Shown here piece after piece: positions 18,130-25,994 of a DNA stretch of 64,000 bases. Origin of the DNA: Carnobacterium viridans. Its GTDB lineage: Bacteria > Bacillota > Bacilli > Lactobacillales > Carnobacteriaceae. The notes under the pieces are model-generated. The model worked only from the letters and a program-made list of their open reading frames with translations. It made no database searches and had not been told where the DNA came from. The stretch spans positions 868,001 to 932,000 of the forward strand of contig NZ_FNJW01000008.1 in NCBI RefSeq assembly GCF_900102725.1, read 5' to 3'. The translations under genes were made by a program, and so were the position numbers. Position 1 is the stretch's first letter, and every line of letters begins with the position of its first letter.

Positions 18130-18666
18130 TTAAATATCGCGGATCATTTCAATACTCGTAAATTCTACGTTTTTAGTATCCTCAATATCTTGAAGATAGT
18201 GAAATCCAAGAGCTTCATAAAATTGACTACTCTCTTTATCAGACTTAAGGAAACTAACCAATTGAGTACTGTTTCCTAGTAACTGCTGCATTTGTGTTAA
18301 GTGATTTACTAAACGCGTTCCAATATCTTTTCTTAAATAATTGACATCAACATATAAAACAAAAACTTTCCCCACTTTAGAATCAACTATTCCGCCGCCG
18401 ATAACACCAATTACTTTTTTGTCTAACCGAGCCACAATCCAGCCACTCCATTTAGCCGATACTTCTTCAATTTCATTTAGAATTCTTTTAGGATTATAGT
18501 ATTCTTCAACTTTTTCTTGTACTTGTTGTTTATCACTTACAGCTTTCGCAGTACAAGCATACCCTTGTATACAAATCGCAACAATTTCATCCACATCTTT
18601 AGCAGTTGCTAATTCGATACGAACTTCTTCATAATCTGAAGTTTCTCCAACCTTGATTGATCTCAT
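18130..18666 (-). CDS. GNAT-family N-acetyltransferase
   Basis: A 178-residue acetyltransferase with the acetyl-CoA-binding block VLYVDVNYLRKDIGTRLVNHL (about 105-125; the R-x-x-G-x-x-L part is the P-loop-like motif A) and the C-terminal FYEALGFHYLQD. Substrate unknown. It heads a leftward cluster with two glyoxalase-fold genes. Confidence 0.85.
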   Translation of the reverse strand: MRSIKVGETSDYEEVRIELATAKDVDEIVAICIQGYACTAKAVSDKQQVQEKVEEYYNPKRILNEIEEVSAKWSGWIVARLDKKVIGVIGGGIVDSKVGKVFVLYVDVNYLRKDIGTRLVNHLTQMQQLLGNSTQLVSFLKSDKESSQFYEALGFHYLQDIEDTKNVEFTSIEMIRDI

Positions 18667-18872
18667 ACTTTTGCTCCTCTATTTAAATTCCTAATAAAGT
18701 ATCCAGCTCTACCCTTTTCTTAACTGTACTTTCTTGGCTACTCTAAATTAGCATTAAATAACCCATTTGTCACGAGCTTACTGTTCTAGTTTAAAATATT
18801 TTTTTGCCGTTACAGATTGATTTACGGTATACTTCATATAGTTTACTCTTTTATAAGGAGGGATATACTCAA

Positions 18873-19796
18873 TTGACGATCAGTAATATCATATTGCAAC
18901 AACTAGGCAGTATGTTTGTTCTTATATTTTTCGGATACATATTGGTTAAAAAAAATGTCCTGAATATATCAGGAACTAAACAATTTGCTAATATGCTAGC
19001 AAACTTCATTACACCTATACTTTTATTTATGTCTTTTCAGCAATCCTATGAAGCTAATCAATTTAAATGGTTTTTAGCAACAATAGTCATTACAATCTTG
19101 TTAATAGCAGTGCGTATTTTAGTAAATTATTTTTTCTTACGCAATGCTTCTCGAACAGATCGTTACGCAACAACCTTTACAAATGCAGGGTTTATCGGAA
19201 TCCCTCTAGTTCTAGCCGTTCTTGGCTATGAAGGAGTCTTTTTTGTATCAGCTTTTATTACTGTGACTAATATTGTGCAAAGAACCTATGGACTTTACCT
19301 TATTTCTGGAGATAAATCATTGATCACTCCTAGAAATTCTTTTTTGAATCCTGCTTCTCTAGGTTCTCTTCTAGGTTTGATTGTTTATTTACTTCAAATA
19401 CAGTTGCCTACTATTTTGAGTGATTCTCTTTATACCATCGCAAATTTAAATACACCACTAGCTATGATTTTATTAGGCAGTTATGTGGCGCAGTCTAAAT
19501 TAATGGATGTATTTACTCATCCACGAGCTTACTGGACTACTTTCTTATCCTTGATTCTATCTCCGCTGATCAGCATCTTTGTGTTATGGCTATTGCCTTT
19601 AGATAATTATTTAGTCTTTTTTGTACTAGCTATCGCATCTTCTGCTCCTATTGCTGTAAACACAGCTTTATTCTCACAGCTTTATGGTGGAGACTATGAA
19701 TATGGTGCGCGCTTAGTGGTTTTATCTACTTTGCTCTCCATCATCAGTATGCCTATGGTCTTACAAATTGCTGAATTCGCATTTTCAATGAACTAA
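18873..19796 (+). CDS. AEC family transporter (auxin efflux carrier type permease)
   Basis: A 307-residue permease with about ten hydrophobic segments and the AEC motifs ANFITPILLFMSFQ and TNAGFIGIPLVLAVLGYEGVFF. Such carriers export organic or amino acids, for example malate. I chose the TTG at 18873, 10 bases after AAGGAGGG; the open frame continues upstream but without a credible start. A strong terminator follows and the prophage begins about 25 bp later. Confidence 0.87.
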   Translation: MTISNIILQQLGSMFVLIFFGYILVKKNVLNISGTKQFANMLANFITPILLFMSFQQSYEANQFKWFLATIVITILLIAVRILVNYFFLRNASRTDRYATTFTNAGFIGIPLVLAVLGYEGVFFVSAFITVTNIVQRTYGLYLISGDKSLITPRNSFLNPASLGSLLGLIVYLLQIQLPTILSDSLYTIANLNTPLAMILLGSYVAQSKLMDVFTHPRAYWTTFLSLILSPLISIFVLWLLPLDNYLVFFVLAIASSAPIAVNTALFSQLYGGDYEYGARLVVLSTLLSIISMPMVLQIAEFAFSMN

Positions 19797-19842
19797 AAAA
19801 AACAATATTGAGAAGTCTGCCTTCTCAATATTGTTTTTTTTT
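19797..19842. terminator. Bidirectional intrinsic terminator next to attL
   Basis: AACAATATTGAGAAG, a 5-base loop, its perfect 15-base complement, then T7. It ends the AEC gene and insulates it from the prophage. Confidence 0.9.
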
Positions 19843-19865
19843 CGCTGTGTAATAACGTATTTGAT

Positions 19866-19926
19866 TCAATGCGGCCGAGAGGAGTCGAACTTCCACCAGG
19901 GTTACCCTGACCAGCCCCTCAAGCTG
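19866..19926 (-). other. attL: displaced 3' fragment of tRNA-Leu
   Basis: This 61-bp copy of the tRNA 3' part (anticodon arm to discriminator base) differs from attR at one base: G at 19881 versus A at 60254. In the tRNA T-stem this gives an A-C mismatch, whereas the attR copy pairs fully. It has no 5' half and is not a functional tRNA. Confidence 0.93.
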
Positions 19927-20035
19927 AAATATGAATTTTAAATATTCTCTAATACCTTTTAAATCTTGTGTTTATTGAGTTTTTGAGTTTTATTTATTTT
20001 ATAAAGTGGATATGAATTGATTGGTATTTATTTTC

Positions 20036-20055
20036 AGTCGGAACAAAGTCGGAAC
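20036..20055 (+). repeat. Left arm-type repeat pair, probable integrase/accessory site
   Basis: Two copies of AGTCGGAAC at 11-bp spacing (20036-20044, 20047-20055), followed by TTTTTA. An identical pair is at the other prophage end (60155-60174). A third partial copy, AGTCGGGC, is at 20067. Arm-type integrase binding sites are typically such short repeats flanking the core. Confidence 0.65.
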
Positions 20056-20253
20056 TTTTTAACATAAGTCGGGCGGGCTTATTTTTTTTACATTCAACCA
20101 GAAAGGTAATAACTTTATTCTATCATATAACAATCAAAGCCACTTGCCGGCTTAGAAAACACTGTTGCATCAATTAATCATAAGCTTTAGTTCAAAATTA
20201 GTGCAAACTATTTATAAATAGTAGTTGATTTAAAAAAGAAAAATGGTTTTCGT

Positions 20254-20286
20254 AAAAAAAGAACCTTCCTATTATATAGGAGGTTC
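20254..20286 (-). terminator. Leftward terminator near attL
   Basis: On the minus strand GAACCTCCTAT pairs with ATAGGAAGGTTC (one bulge) and is followed by T7. No leftward gene lies nearby, so it probably stops late-operon read-through before the attachment site. The stretch 19927-20413 otherwise has no gene. Confidence 0.65.
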
Positions 20287-20378
20287 TAAACCTTAGCGAG
20301 TAGGATGATAAAATAATATTAACATAAATAAATCAATTGAGATAGTTTGCATATATTATAAGTAACCCTAATTCACTT

Positions 20379-20412
20379 ACCCTCACCCTTCATCCAGTGA
20401 GGGTATTTTATT
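20379..20412 (+). terminator. Hairpin terminator just upstream of the LexA-box promoter
   Basis: TACCCTCAC, a 9-base loop, GTGAGGGTA, then TTTTATT. It would isolate the following operon from rightward transcription entering from the host. Confidence 0.55.
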
Positions 20413-20413
20413 C

Positions 20414-20442
20414 TTTACAAACCGAACGTTTGTTCGTATAAT
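20414..20442 (+). promoter_or_regulatory. Sigma-A promoter containing a perfect LexA (SOS) box
   Basis: -35 TTTACA (20414-20419), 17-bp spacer, -10 TATAAT (20437-20442). The spacer contains CGAACGTTTGTTCG (20423-20436), a perfect CGAAC-N4-GTTCG Gram-positive LexA box touching the -10. LexA bound here would block the promoter; DNA damage should open it. SD GAGGTG and the first ATG follow within 20 bp. Confidence 0.8.
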
Positions 20443-20460
20443 AAACACGAGGTGAACGAT

Positions 20461-20724
20461 ATGAAAAAAATGAAGATTCAAGAATTCAACCAGGACTACA
20501 TGATGATAGATGAAAAAGAAATGTGTTTTGAAGAAGCATATCCAACTAGAGAACAATCTGATTACATACTGAGTAAAATTTCTCATCCAGAGATCAAAGA
20601 ATATAATATCAAATACTCAGCAGACTCAACTGATATTAATCTAGGTGAAATTGGAAAATACAGACTAGATGGCGTTCCATGTGGTTTCAATGCATTTATC
20701 ATTACTATCGAAATGGAGGAATGA
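20461..20724 (+). CDS. Hypothetical protein, first gene of the SOS-box operon
   Basis: An 87-residue acidic soluble protein (MKKMKIQEFNQDYMMID at the N-terminus). The ATG at 20461 is 6 bases after GAGGTG. No family recognised; it does not look like YolD, UmuC or a known antirepressor. It is 18 bp downstream of a LexA-box promoter and followed within 2 bases by a 31-codon gene, so it is likely made upon DNA damage. Confidence 0.7.
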   Translation: MKKMKIQEFNQDYMMIDEKEMCFEEAYPTREQSDYILSKISHPEIKEYNIKYSADSTDINLGEIGKYRLDGVPCGFNAFIITIEMEE

Positions 20725-20726
20725 TT

Positions 20727-20822
20727 GTGGATGATATTTGGGGATTAAGTGAATCAGCGTTGCTACTTATTGAGGATAAACTAGATGAACTACTAAAGGA
20801 GGAGGAGGATGAAGAATCATGA
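20727..20822 (+). CDS. 31-residue acidic micro-protein
   Basis: A GTG start at 20727, 7 bases after GGAGG, encodes MDDIWGLSESALLLI and then a run of Asp/Glu/Lys. It looks like one amphipathic helix with an acidic tail. The stop overlaps the next start (ATGA at 20819-20822), so translation is coupled. Function unknown; an inhibitor or adaptor peptide is possible. Confidence 0.55.
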   Translation: MDDIWGLSESALLLIEDKLDELLKEEEDEES

Positions 20823-21130
20823 ACGCTGCAATGTTTACTGGTAAAGTTGTTTCGGATGTTAAAGTAATTAACACAAAACATGGTTACCCCTTTTGTTATA
20901 TTGCTTTAGATGTTAATGGTAAGATTCAAAATTTACTGATAACTGGACGGAAAGCTTTTAAATTTGTATATGAAGTTGAGAATGGTACTGGTTTAACCGT
21001 TGATTGTATTATTAATGATCGTAAGCAATTGTTTATTCAAGAATATAAGATTGACAGTCAACCTACTCTTTTAGGTCAATTATGGGATTATAAAGGTAGA
21101 CGACTACCATTTAAGAAAACTATGTTTTAG
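20819..21130 (+). CDS. Small SSB-like OB-fold protein
   Basis: A 103-residue protein whose first half follows the single-strand-binding pattern (MFTGKVVSDVKVINTKHGYP, then CYIALDVNGK, then TGLTVDCIINDRKQLF). It lacks the acidic DDDLPF-like tail found in the other SSB of this prophage (47592). It may bind DNA or RNA in the damage response. Third gene of the LexA-box operon. Confidence 0.6.
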   Translation: MNAAMFTGKVVSDVKVINTKHGYPFCYIALDVNGKIQNLLITGRKAFKFVYEVENGTGLTVDCIINDRKQLFIQEYKIDSQPTLLGQLWDYKGRRLPFKKTMF

Positions 21131-21226
21131 AATGAATCAACTGTATTTATTTAAACTTATATTCTATACTTAGGAAATAAATTAATATAGTTAAAAAATT
21201 CATTCTTATAAAGTGGGGTATACAAC

Positions 21227-21691
21227 TTGGAAAATACTCAATTAAAAATACTTACTAAAAAACATATTGATAATACTATTTTTATAGCAACAAATAAAAA
21301 AGATGTGCCCTTCAAAGAACTTGAGCTGATTTTAGAAGAAGAAATGTTTATTACTTTATCATTTATTGGTAGTGCTTTAAATAAAATAAATGGTACTGAA
21401 GAAGAAAATAAAATTATTCATGCTTTTAAATATGCTTGGAATGTCACAAAACATGCAAAAAAAGTTTATAGAATAAATGATTTTAACTATGATAAAACTT
21501 CTATTTTAGGACTTGGAAAAGTTGGTCAAATGCGCCTCGGAAATTATACACCACAACTCTTTTGGAAAGAACTGCCTTTTGAAAAGGGTGGTTTTGAAAA
21601 TCATCACAAAAAATACATGGATAATTTATATAGTAAAGATATACCTGATAAATTAAATGAAATATATAGAATTATTGATAAATATTTATAG
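21227..21691 (+). CDS. Hypothetical protein of the prophage conversion region
   Basis: A 154-residue soluble protein with a TTG start at 21227 (GTGGGG about 8 bases before). Residues 25-75 are helical and 115-154 end in a helix. No recognised family. AT-rich even for this window (long A/T codon runs), rightward, between the SOS operon and a terminator. Position suggests a moron expressed in the lysogen. Confidence 0.65.
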   Translation: MENTQLKILTKKHIDNTIFIATNKKDVPFKELELILEEEMFITLSFIGSALNKINGTEEENKIIHAFKYAWNVTKHAKKVYRINDFNYDKTSILGLGKVGQMRLGNYTPQLFWKELPFEKGGFENHHKKYMDNLYSKDIPDKLNEIYRIIDKYL

Positions 21692-21709
21692 GTTCTTAAT
21701 TATAAAATA

Positions 21710-21743
21710 AAAAAGCCACCTCAATTAAGAGATGGCTTTTTTC
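21710..21743. terminator. Bidirectional intrinsic terminator
   Basis: AAAAAAGCCA-CCTC and GAGA-TGGCTTTTTT around a short AATTAA loop separate two independent rightward genes. Confidence 0.8.
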
Positions 21744-21802
21744 TATTTGTTTAGTTCTTTTTTGTCTAATATTATATAATCAAACGAGAGGGAGTTGTTA
21801 AT

Positions 21803-22441
21803 ATGGATAAAGATGAGAAATTGAGTTGGAAAGAACGCAAGGACCTTGTTATAGAAGCAGGTATAGCAAGTATTCCTACTGTTGGGGGTGCTTTACAAAC
21901 TCTGTATTTTGGATCAAAAAATGAGAAAAGATTTAAAAGAATAGAAATGTTTTATGAAGAATTGAGTGACGATTTAGAATCTGTTAAGGAAATGTTACCA
22001 AATATTTATGATATACCCAATAGAGAAGAATTTTTATCTTTATTAGAATCAATAAACGATGAGGTTGAAAAAGTTAGCTCCCAATCTAAAAGTGGTAATT
22101 ACCGAAAAGCATACAAGAATATTTTGTTGAATTCTAATAAACAATCGTTTGAAAATGAATCTTTTTTTATACAAATTTTACCTAGCTTAACAGAGCTAGA
22201 GATAAAATTTTTGTACTCTCTATATCAAAATAAGAATAATATCGGAAATCCTCAAGAATTTGTGAAAGGTTTTAGCTTCAGTATGGAGTTGGCTCAAGGT
22301 AGTTTAAATAGATTAAATAATTATGGTCTTGTTTCAAAGCAGATTAACGGTTTGTCTCTTGGAGGTAGTAATTCTGGTGAAGATGCTATATTTCAAATAA
22401 ACGATTTTGGTTCAGAATTTATCATGTTTATCTTTGAATAA
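21803..22441 (+). CDS. Hypothetical protein, possible exclusion/abortive-infection moron
   Basis: A 212-residue protein. Residues 15-40 contain a weak hydrophobic stretch (IEAGIASIPTVGGALQTLYFG) that could insert in a membrane. The middle is helical, and the C-terminal half (about 125-212) resembles a winged-helix-like fold (TELEIKFLYSLYQ; GSLNRLNNYGLVSK). I do not recognise the family. It has its own SD (GGGAG) and sits in the usual location of lysogenic-conversion genes, between lysis genes and attL. Exclusion of other phages is a guess from position. Confidence 0.6.
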   Translation: MDKDEKLSWKERKDLVIEAGIASIPTVGGALQTLYFGSKNEKRFKRIEMFYEELSDDLESVKEMLPNIYDIPNREEFLSLLESINDEVEKVSSQSKSGNYRKAYKNILLNSNKQSFENESFFIQILPSLTELEIKFLYSLYQNKNNIGNPQEFVKGFSFSMELAQGSLNRLNNYGLVSKQINGLSLGGSNSGEDAIFQINDFGSEFIMFIFE

Positions 22442-22543
22442 TTCATATTTAATAGCAATAATCACAATAACTAGCCATAACCACCAGTACTTAATCAATA
22501 GCTCCCCCTGAGTTAGATGTATTAAATCGCTTAAGAATAACAT
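22412..22543 (-). CDS. 43-residue single-pass membrane protein
   Basis: An ATG at 22543, 4-8 bases after GGAGGGG, encodes MLFLSDLIHLTQGELLIKYW followed by a hydrophobic helix (LWLVIVIIAIKYELF) and a charged tail. It is the last leftward gene after the endolysin and overlaps the 3' end of the convergent 212-residue gene by 30 bp. It could be an accessory lysis or holin-like protein. Confidence 0.5.
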   Translation of the reverse strand: MLFLSDLIHLTQGELLIKYWWLWLVIVIIAIKYELFKDKHDKF

Positions 22544-22596
22544 TGAACCCCTCCTAAATAACCCTATCTCAATCAAGTGATAGGGTTAAGTTGTGT

Positions 22597-23868
22597 CTAT
22601 TTAAATAATGCTTCGAATGTTCCTTGTCCTACTAGACCATCTACTTTTAATGCTTTAGCGCTTTGGAACTTTTTAACAGCTTTATCTAATCCGTCTCCGA
22701 ATTTACCGTCAAAACCTTTTACGTCATAACCTTTACAAATTAATGCAGCTTTGATTAAACGAGTAAGGTTACCATTTGCTCCTTCACGAACCGTGATACA
22801 AGCATTTTTTGTTTTTGCTCCCCATAATCCATCAACTTTAAGTCCTGCATTAAACTGGCTGTTCAATTCCATTTGTAATGCTTTAATCAATGCTTTATTT
22901 GTTGCGGAACCAGCTAAATTATCAACAATTAGTCCCCCATAAAACCAACGATTCAAGAACATCTGAACACCAGCAATTGATTGAGTTTCTGTTGTTGTTC
23001 CTGTAATTGCTGGTTTAGTTGTAGGAGTAGCTTTGTTTGTATTTCCACCACCTGCAGCTTTGAATCCGTCCACATCTTGTTCCAATAACCATCCAGTAGC
23101 AACTTTACCTTTACCAATTAAATAAGCTTTTTTAGAGCGTGATTTAGAAACTGGCATAGAAGCTAATACGTCGTAAACTTGGCCAATTACAAATTTAGGA
23201 ATAGTTGAACCCGTTTCCCAATGAGTTGCTTGCTTGCCAACTTTAACGGTTTTTCCATCTGGTTGAGGTGTTACTGCATTTGGAACTGTTGCAACCGGAT
23301 CAGATACTCCTTCGTTTTTAAGCATTTCTTCAACTGTTTTACCTAGTGACATATACTTAGCAACCTTAGTGATAAAGTAATCCTTAACAGCATTTATTGA
23401 TTTACCGTGCAAATCCCATGAACGATGTGGACACGACGTTGAAGAAAATTGGCTATGCAATCGAATTGTGTCGCGATTTGGTTTCAATCCATAGTAATGG
23501 AAATCTTCTGCTACTTGTCGTAAAGTCATATCTTCATTTTTAATAAATTCTTTATCAGAAATGATTCCGTAGTAACTTTGTACAACTTCATACCCTAGAT
23601 ACCAAGCATTTCCTTCGTTGTTAGCTGTATGCCAAGCTTTATTATTAGTATTATCTGCTCTTAATATAGCAGAACTGTTAATATAATATGGGGCAAACCC
23701 TAAATTTAGTTGTCCGTTATTTTTACGAGTAATTAGCCAAGGAGTGTACTGTTGAGGTGTCATTGCGCCGTAATCATTATGAATAACTCCTCCTTTTGGG
23801 TTACCTGGACGTTTACCCGCTTTTCCATTTACGATATCATCGCGATTAAGTCTATTTACAGTACCCAT
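22597..23868 (-). CDS. Endolysin: N-acetylmuramoyl-L-alanine amidase with SH3 and peptidoglycan-binding domains
   Basis: A 423-residue lysin that cuts the peptidoglycan amide bond after holin opening. The Amidase_2 domain (about 20-160) has likely zinc ligands His30, His138 and Cys146 (the 8-residue spacing matches T7 lysozyme). An SH3-like domain follows at about 210-270, then a C-terminal region (about 295-423) with two peptidoglycan-binding repeats ending KKFQSAKALKVDGLVGQGTF. No signal peptide, consistent with holin-dependent export. The start overlaps the holin stop. Confidence 0.92.
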   Translation of the reverse strand: MGTVNRLNRDDIVNGKAGKRPGNPKGGVIHNDYGAMTPQQYTPWLITRKNNGQLNLGFAPYYINSSAILRADNTNNKAWHTANNEGNAWYLGYEVVQSYYGIISDKEFIKNEDMTLRQVAEDFHYYGLKPNRDTIRLHSQFSSTSCPHRSWDLHGKSINAVKDYFITKVAKYMSLGKTVEEMLKNEGVSDPVATVPNAVTPQPDGKTVKVGKQATHWETGSTIPKFVIGQVYDVLASMPVSKSRSKKAYLIGKGKVATGWLLEQDVDGFKAAGGGNTNKATPTTKPAITGTTTETQSIAGVQMFLNRWFYGGLIVDNLAGSATNKALIKALQMELNSQFNAGLKVDGLWGAKTKNACITVREGANGNLTRLIKAALICKGYDVKGFDGKFGDGLDKAVKKFQSAKALKVDGLVGQGTFEALFK

Positions 23869-24230
23869 TATTTTCCCTCCTCTTTCAATTCAATTACTCC
23901 AACTTTGGTGCTGTTGAATGCATCATTCATAGCTTTTACGGATGCTTCAATTAAGTTTTGTAATTCTGCATCTGTGATATTTATTTTATTTTCATTTAAT
24001 AATTTGATTGCTTCTTTTCGAGCGTTGGCCAACTTGATTGCACCATCTTCATTTTGCCAAATTTGTTCAGCAGCGTTGACAGCAATATCTACTAGATACT
24101 GTTTATTTGCTAATTTCTCCGTATTTCCTAACTCTTTTAAATAATTAACAAGCTTAGTAGTTAACCATCCGACTAAAGCGACTACAACTGCAGCCATTCC
24201 ATTAAATAAAGCATCTTGTATTGCATCCAT
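23868..24230 (-). CDS. Phage holin, LLH-like family
   Basis: A 120-residue protein with one N-terminal membrane segment (MAAVVVALVGWLTTKLVNYL) and a long helical charged C-terminus, the pattern of LLH-type holins of Lactobacillales phages. It lies directly before the endolysin with 1-base overlap and after another membrane protein. It likely forms the membrane lesion that frees the amidase. Confidence 0.8.
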   Translation of the reverse strand: MDAIQDALFNGMAAVVVALVGWLTTKLVNYLKELGNTEKLANKQYLVDIAVNAAEQIWQNEDGAIKLANARKEAIKLLNENKINITDAELQNLIEASVKAMNDAFNSTKVGVIELKEEGK

Positions 24231-24520
24231 TATTTATCCCTACCTTCTTTTAATTTGATAATAATTTGTTCTAAATTAAACTTGTCTTTTTCCATGTCTT
24301 CAATAATTGTTTCTAATTTCTCGTTTTTGCCTTTTTCCAGTTCCAATTCTGTATAAGCTTCTTTTAGTTTTTTATCTATTCTTTCAATTTCTTTATACGC
24401 TCGATCCAGTAAATCAATATTTGTCTTTTCTTTTCCGCTCTTACGTGTAAAAAATGCAGATAAAAGACCAGCAGCTCCTCCTCCTCCAATCAATAAAACA
24501 AGTAGTTGTTCAAACGTCAT
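24230..24520 (-). CDS. Membrane-anchored coiled-coil protein of the lysis module
   Basis: A 96-residue protein: an N-terminal glycine-rich hydrophobic helix (LLVLLIGGGGAAGLLSAFF) followed by about 65 residues of heptad-like E/K/L coiled coil. Starts and stops overlap the neighbours, so expression is coupled with the holin. It may be a second holin, antiholin or spanin-like accessory. No family name is certain. Confidence 0.65.
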   Translation of the reverse strand: MTFEQLLVLLIGGGGAAGLLSAFFTRKSGKEKTNIDLLDRAYKEIERIDKKLKEAYTELELEKGKNEKLETIIEDMEKDKFNLEQIIIKLKEGRDK

Positions 24521-24926
24521 AGTTATAGTCTCCTTTCAAAGAGACCCTCAAACAAGCCACGAATACAAAAAACATGAATGTATGATAAGGGTCTGGATAA
24601 CCTGTTCCAAAAGCGAATGTTAAGCTAACTATCCATAACCCTCCCCATATGGCGCTTAAGATCCAGATTGACCACTCTTTTAAATGCTTATTGTTTAACA
24701 ACAAACCTATTAGTTTTATAAGCGCTGCTATTAACAAAATTAAGCCAATCCATCTTCCGGGTAATCTACTCAAATAAGGTTCTGCATGTGCGGTTAAATA
24801 ATCAGCAAATTTAAACAAAAAAGATCCATGAAGAATGCTGGTAAATGCAACCATAAACCCCCAAAAATCTGATGGTCGTTTGTTTTTAGCTACAATCAAT
24901 TCTCTTTTTAATCTTGTATTTTCCAT
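24510..24926 (-). CDS. Four-segment membrane protein of the lysis module
   Basis: A 138-residue protein with about four hydrophobic segments (FWGFMVAFTSILHGSFLF; WIGLILLIAALIKLIGLLL; WSIWILSAIWGGLWIVSL; TFMFFVFVACLRVSL). It is first in the lysis cluster, after a pair of hairpins. It resembles unnamed membrane proteins in Listeria and Enterococcus phages at the same place; function unproven. Confidence 0.6.
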   Translation of the reverse strand: MENTRLKRELIVAKNKRPSDFWGFMVAFTSILHGSFLFKFADYLTAHAEPYLSRLPGRWIGLILLIAALIKLIGLLLNNKHLKEWSIWILSAIWGGLWIVSLTFAFGTGYPDPYHTFMFFVFVACLRVSLKGDYNYDV

Positions 24927-24950
24927 TTCTCACCTTCCTTTTCTCAAATT

Positions 24951-25017
24951 AAAAAGAGCAACCATTTCTGGCCACTCTTAGGTAATATAAAAGGTAGCCG
25001 AGTTAACGACTACCTTT
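24951..25017 (-). terminator. Two tandem hairpins between the membrane coiled-coil gene and the lysis genes
   Basis: Hairpin one (24951-24979) pairs AAGAG-GGCC with GGTT-CTCTT, followed on the minus strand by TTTTTAATTT. Hairpin two (24989-25017) pairs AAAGGTAG with CTACCTTT. They would end or attenuate leftward transcription before the lysis cluster. Confidence 0.5.
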
Positions 25018-25032
25018 GTTAGTTTTTAAAAC

Positions 25033-25581
25033 TTATTTAGATATTTTATCTTCTATCCTCTTTATGACTAGATCAAAATCCCTTAGCGTTTCATTATACA
25101 CATTTGAGAAGTTTTCATTTTCAAAAAACTTTTTTTCTTCAGACGAGTCTACAATTTTTTTCAACCTTTCACATTTACTCTTTATATCTTCTCCTAAACT
25201 TTCTAACTCTTCATAATGATAATGATATTCAGACGGCCTCATGTGTTTCTTTTGTGACTGTAGTTTCACGATTTCTTCAATAATCCAATAGGTAGACCGG
25301 TACATATACTCTTTATTTTGTGATTTAATTTCTTTGAAGTTATCCTTAAGTTTCATAACCACTGACTTATTTTCTCTCAATTGAATATTGAAACTATTAA
25401 ATGTTGCATCATAATTAATAGCTATTGATTTACTAGATAGTCGGTTAGCTTCATCTGACCTTTTATTCGCTTCACTAGATATCTTATTGGCTCTCCAAGC
25501 GAAAAATACTGCTACTATAGCAATTGAAAAAGTGAAAATGTCTATCGAGTTACTTAAAATCCAACTTATTATTTTTTCCAA
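25033..25581 (-). CDS. Single-pass membrane coiled-coil protein, unknown function
   Basis: A 182-residue protein with an N-terminal membrane helix (SIDIFTFSIAIVAVFFAWRA) and then a helical, highly charged domain. A TTG start with AGAGGTG upstream is likely. It is bounded by its own leader and followed by terminator-like hairpins, so it may be an inserted moron rather than a late gene. No family recognised. Confidence 0.6.
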   Translation of the reverse strand: MEKIISWILSNSIDIFTFSIAIVAVFFAWRANKISSEANKRSDEANRLSSKSIAINYDATFNSFNIQLRENKSVVMKLKDNFKEIKSQNKEYMYRSTYWIIEEIVKLQSQKKHMRPSEYHYHYEELESLGEDIKSKCERLKKIVDSSEEKKFFENENFSNVYNETLRDFDLVIKRIEDKISK

Positions 25582-25644
25582 AATATTATCACACCTCTTT
25601 TTACTAAGTATAACAATACCTTTTAAAAAAAGTAGGACTATTTT

Positions 25645-25887
25645 TTATTCTGTTACAGAAGCCTCAGCAGCCATTTCATCTTCAACTTCATAAACTAAAG
25701 CAGTGAATTCAGCAATATCTCGTCTGATTTGAGCTTTGTTAGCCTCGTATAAGGCAGCGTTTTGTACATATTGATTGATACTTCCTACTCCTGTATCACT
25801 AGGAATGGTAGCCGTAAGTTGCATTACATTTTGTTCATTGATCATTGCATTTCCTGTAAGTGTGATTTGTTTAGTAGTTTTTAACAT
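25645..25887 (-). CDS. Conserved small phage protein of the tail-lysis junction
   Basis: An 80-residue protein starting MLKTTKQITLTGNAMINEQN and ending acidic. Proteins of this pattern occur between tail fibre and holin genes in Listeria, Enterococcus and Lactococcus phages; function unknown. SD AAGAAGG is 7 bases from the ATG. Confidence 0.7.
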   Translation of the reverse strand: MLKTTKQITLTGNAMINEQNVMQLTATIPSDTGVGSINQYVQNAALYEANKAQIRRDIAEFTALVYEVEDEMAAEASVTE

Positions 25888-25994
25888 AATAATTTCCTTC
25901 TTTCTATTTTTTTATTTCATTAGTTATTTATTAGTGAGATAATCTCCTTATCAGCAAGTGGCCTGCTGAAATAATTTATAAAGAGGTGATAAAT

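Noticed and set aside
19866-19926. Second tRNA-Leu gene
   Set aside because: Only the 3' part is present; there is no 5' acceptor, D-arm or promoter. It is the attL remnant.
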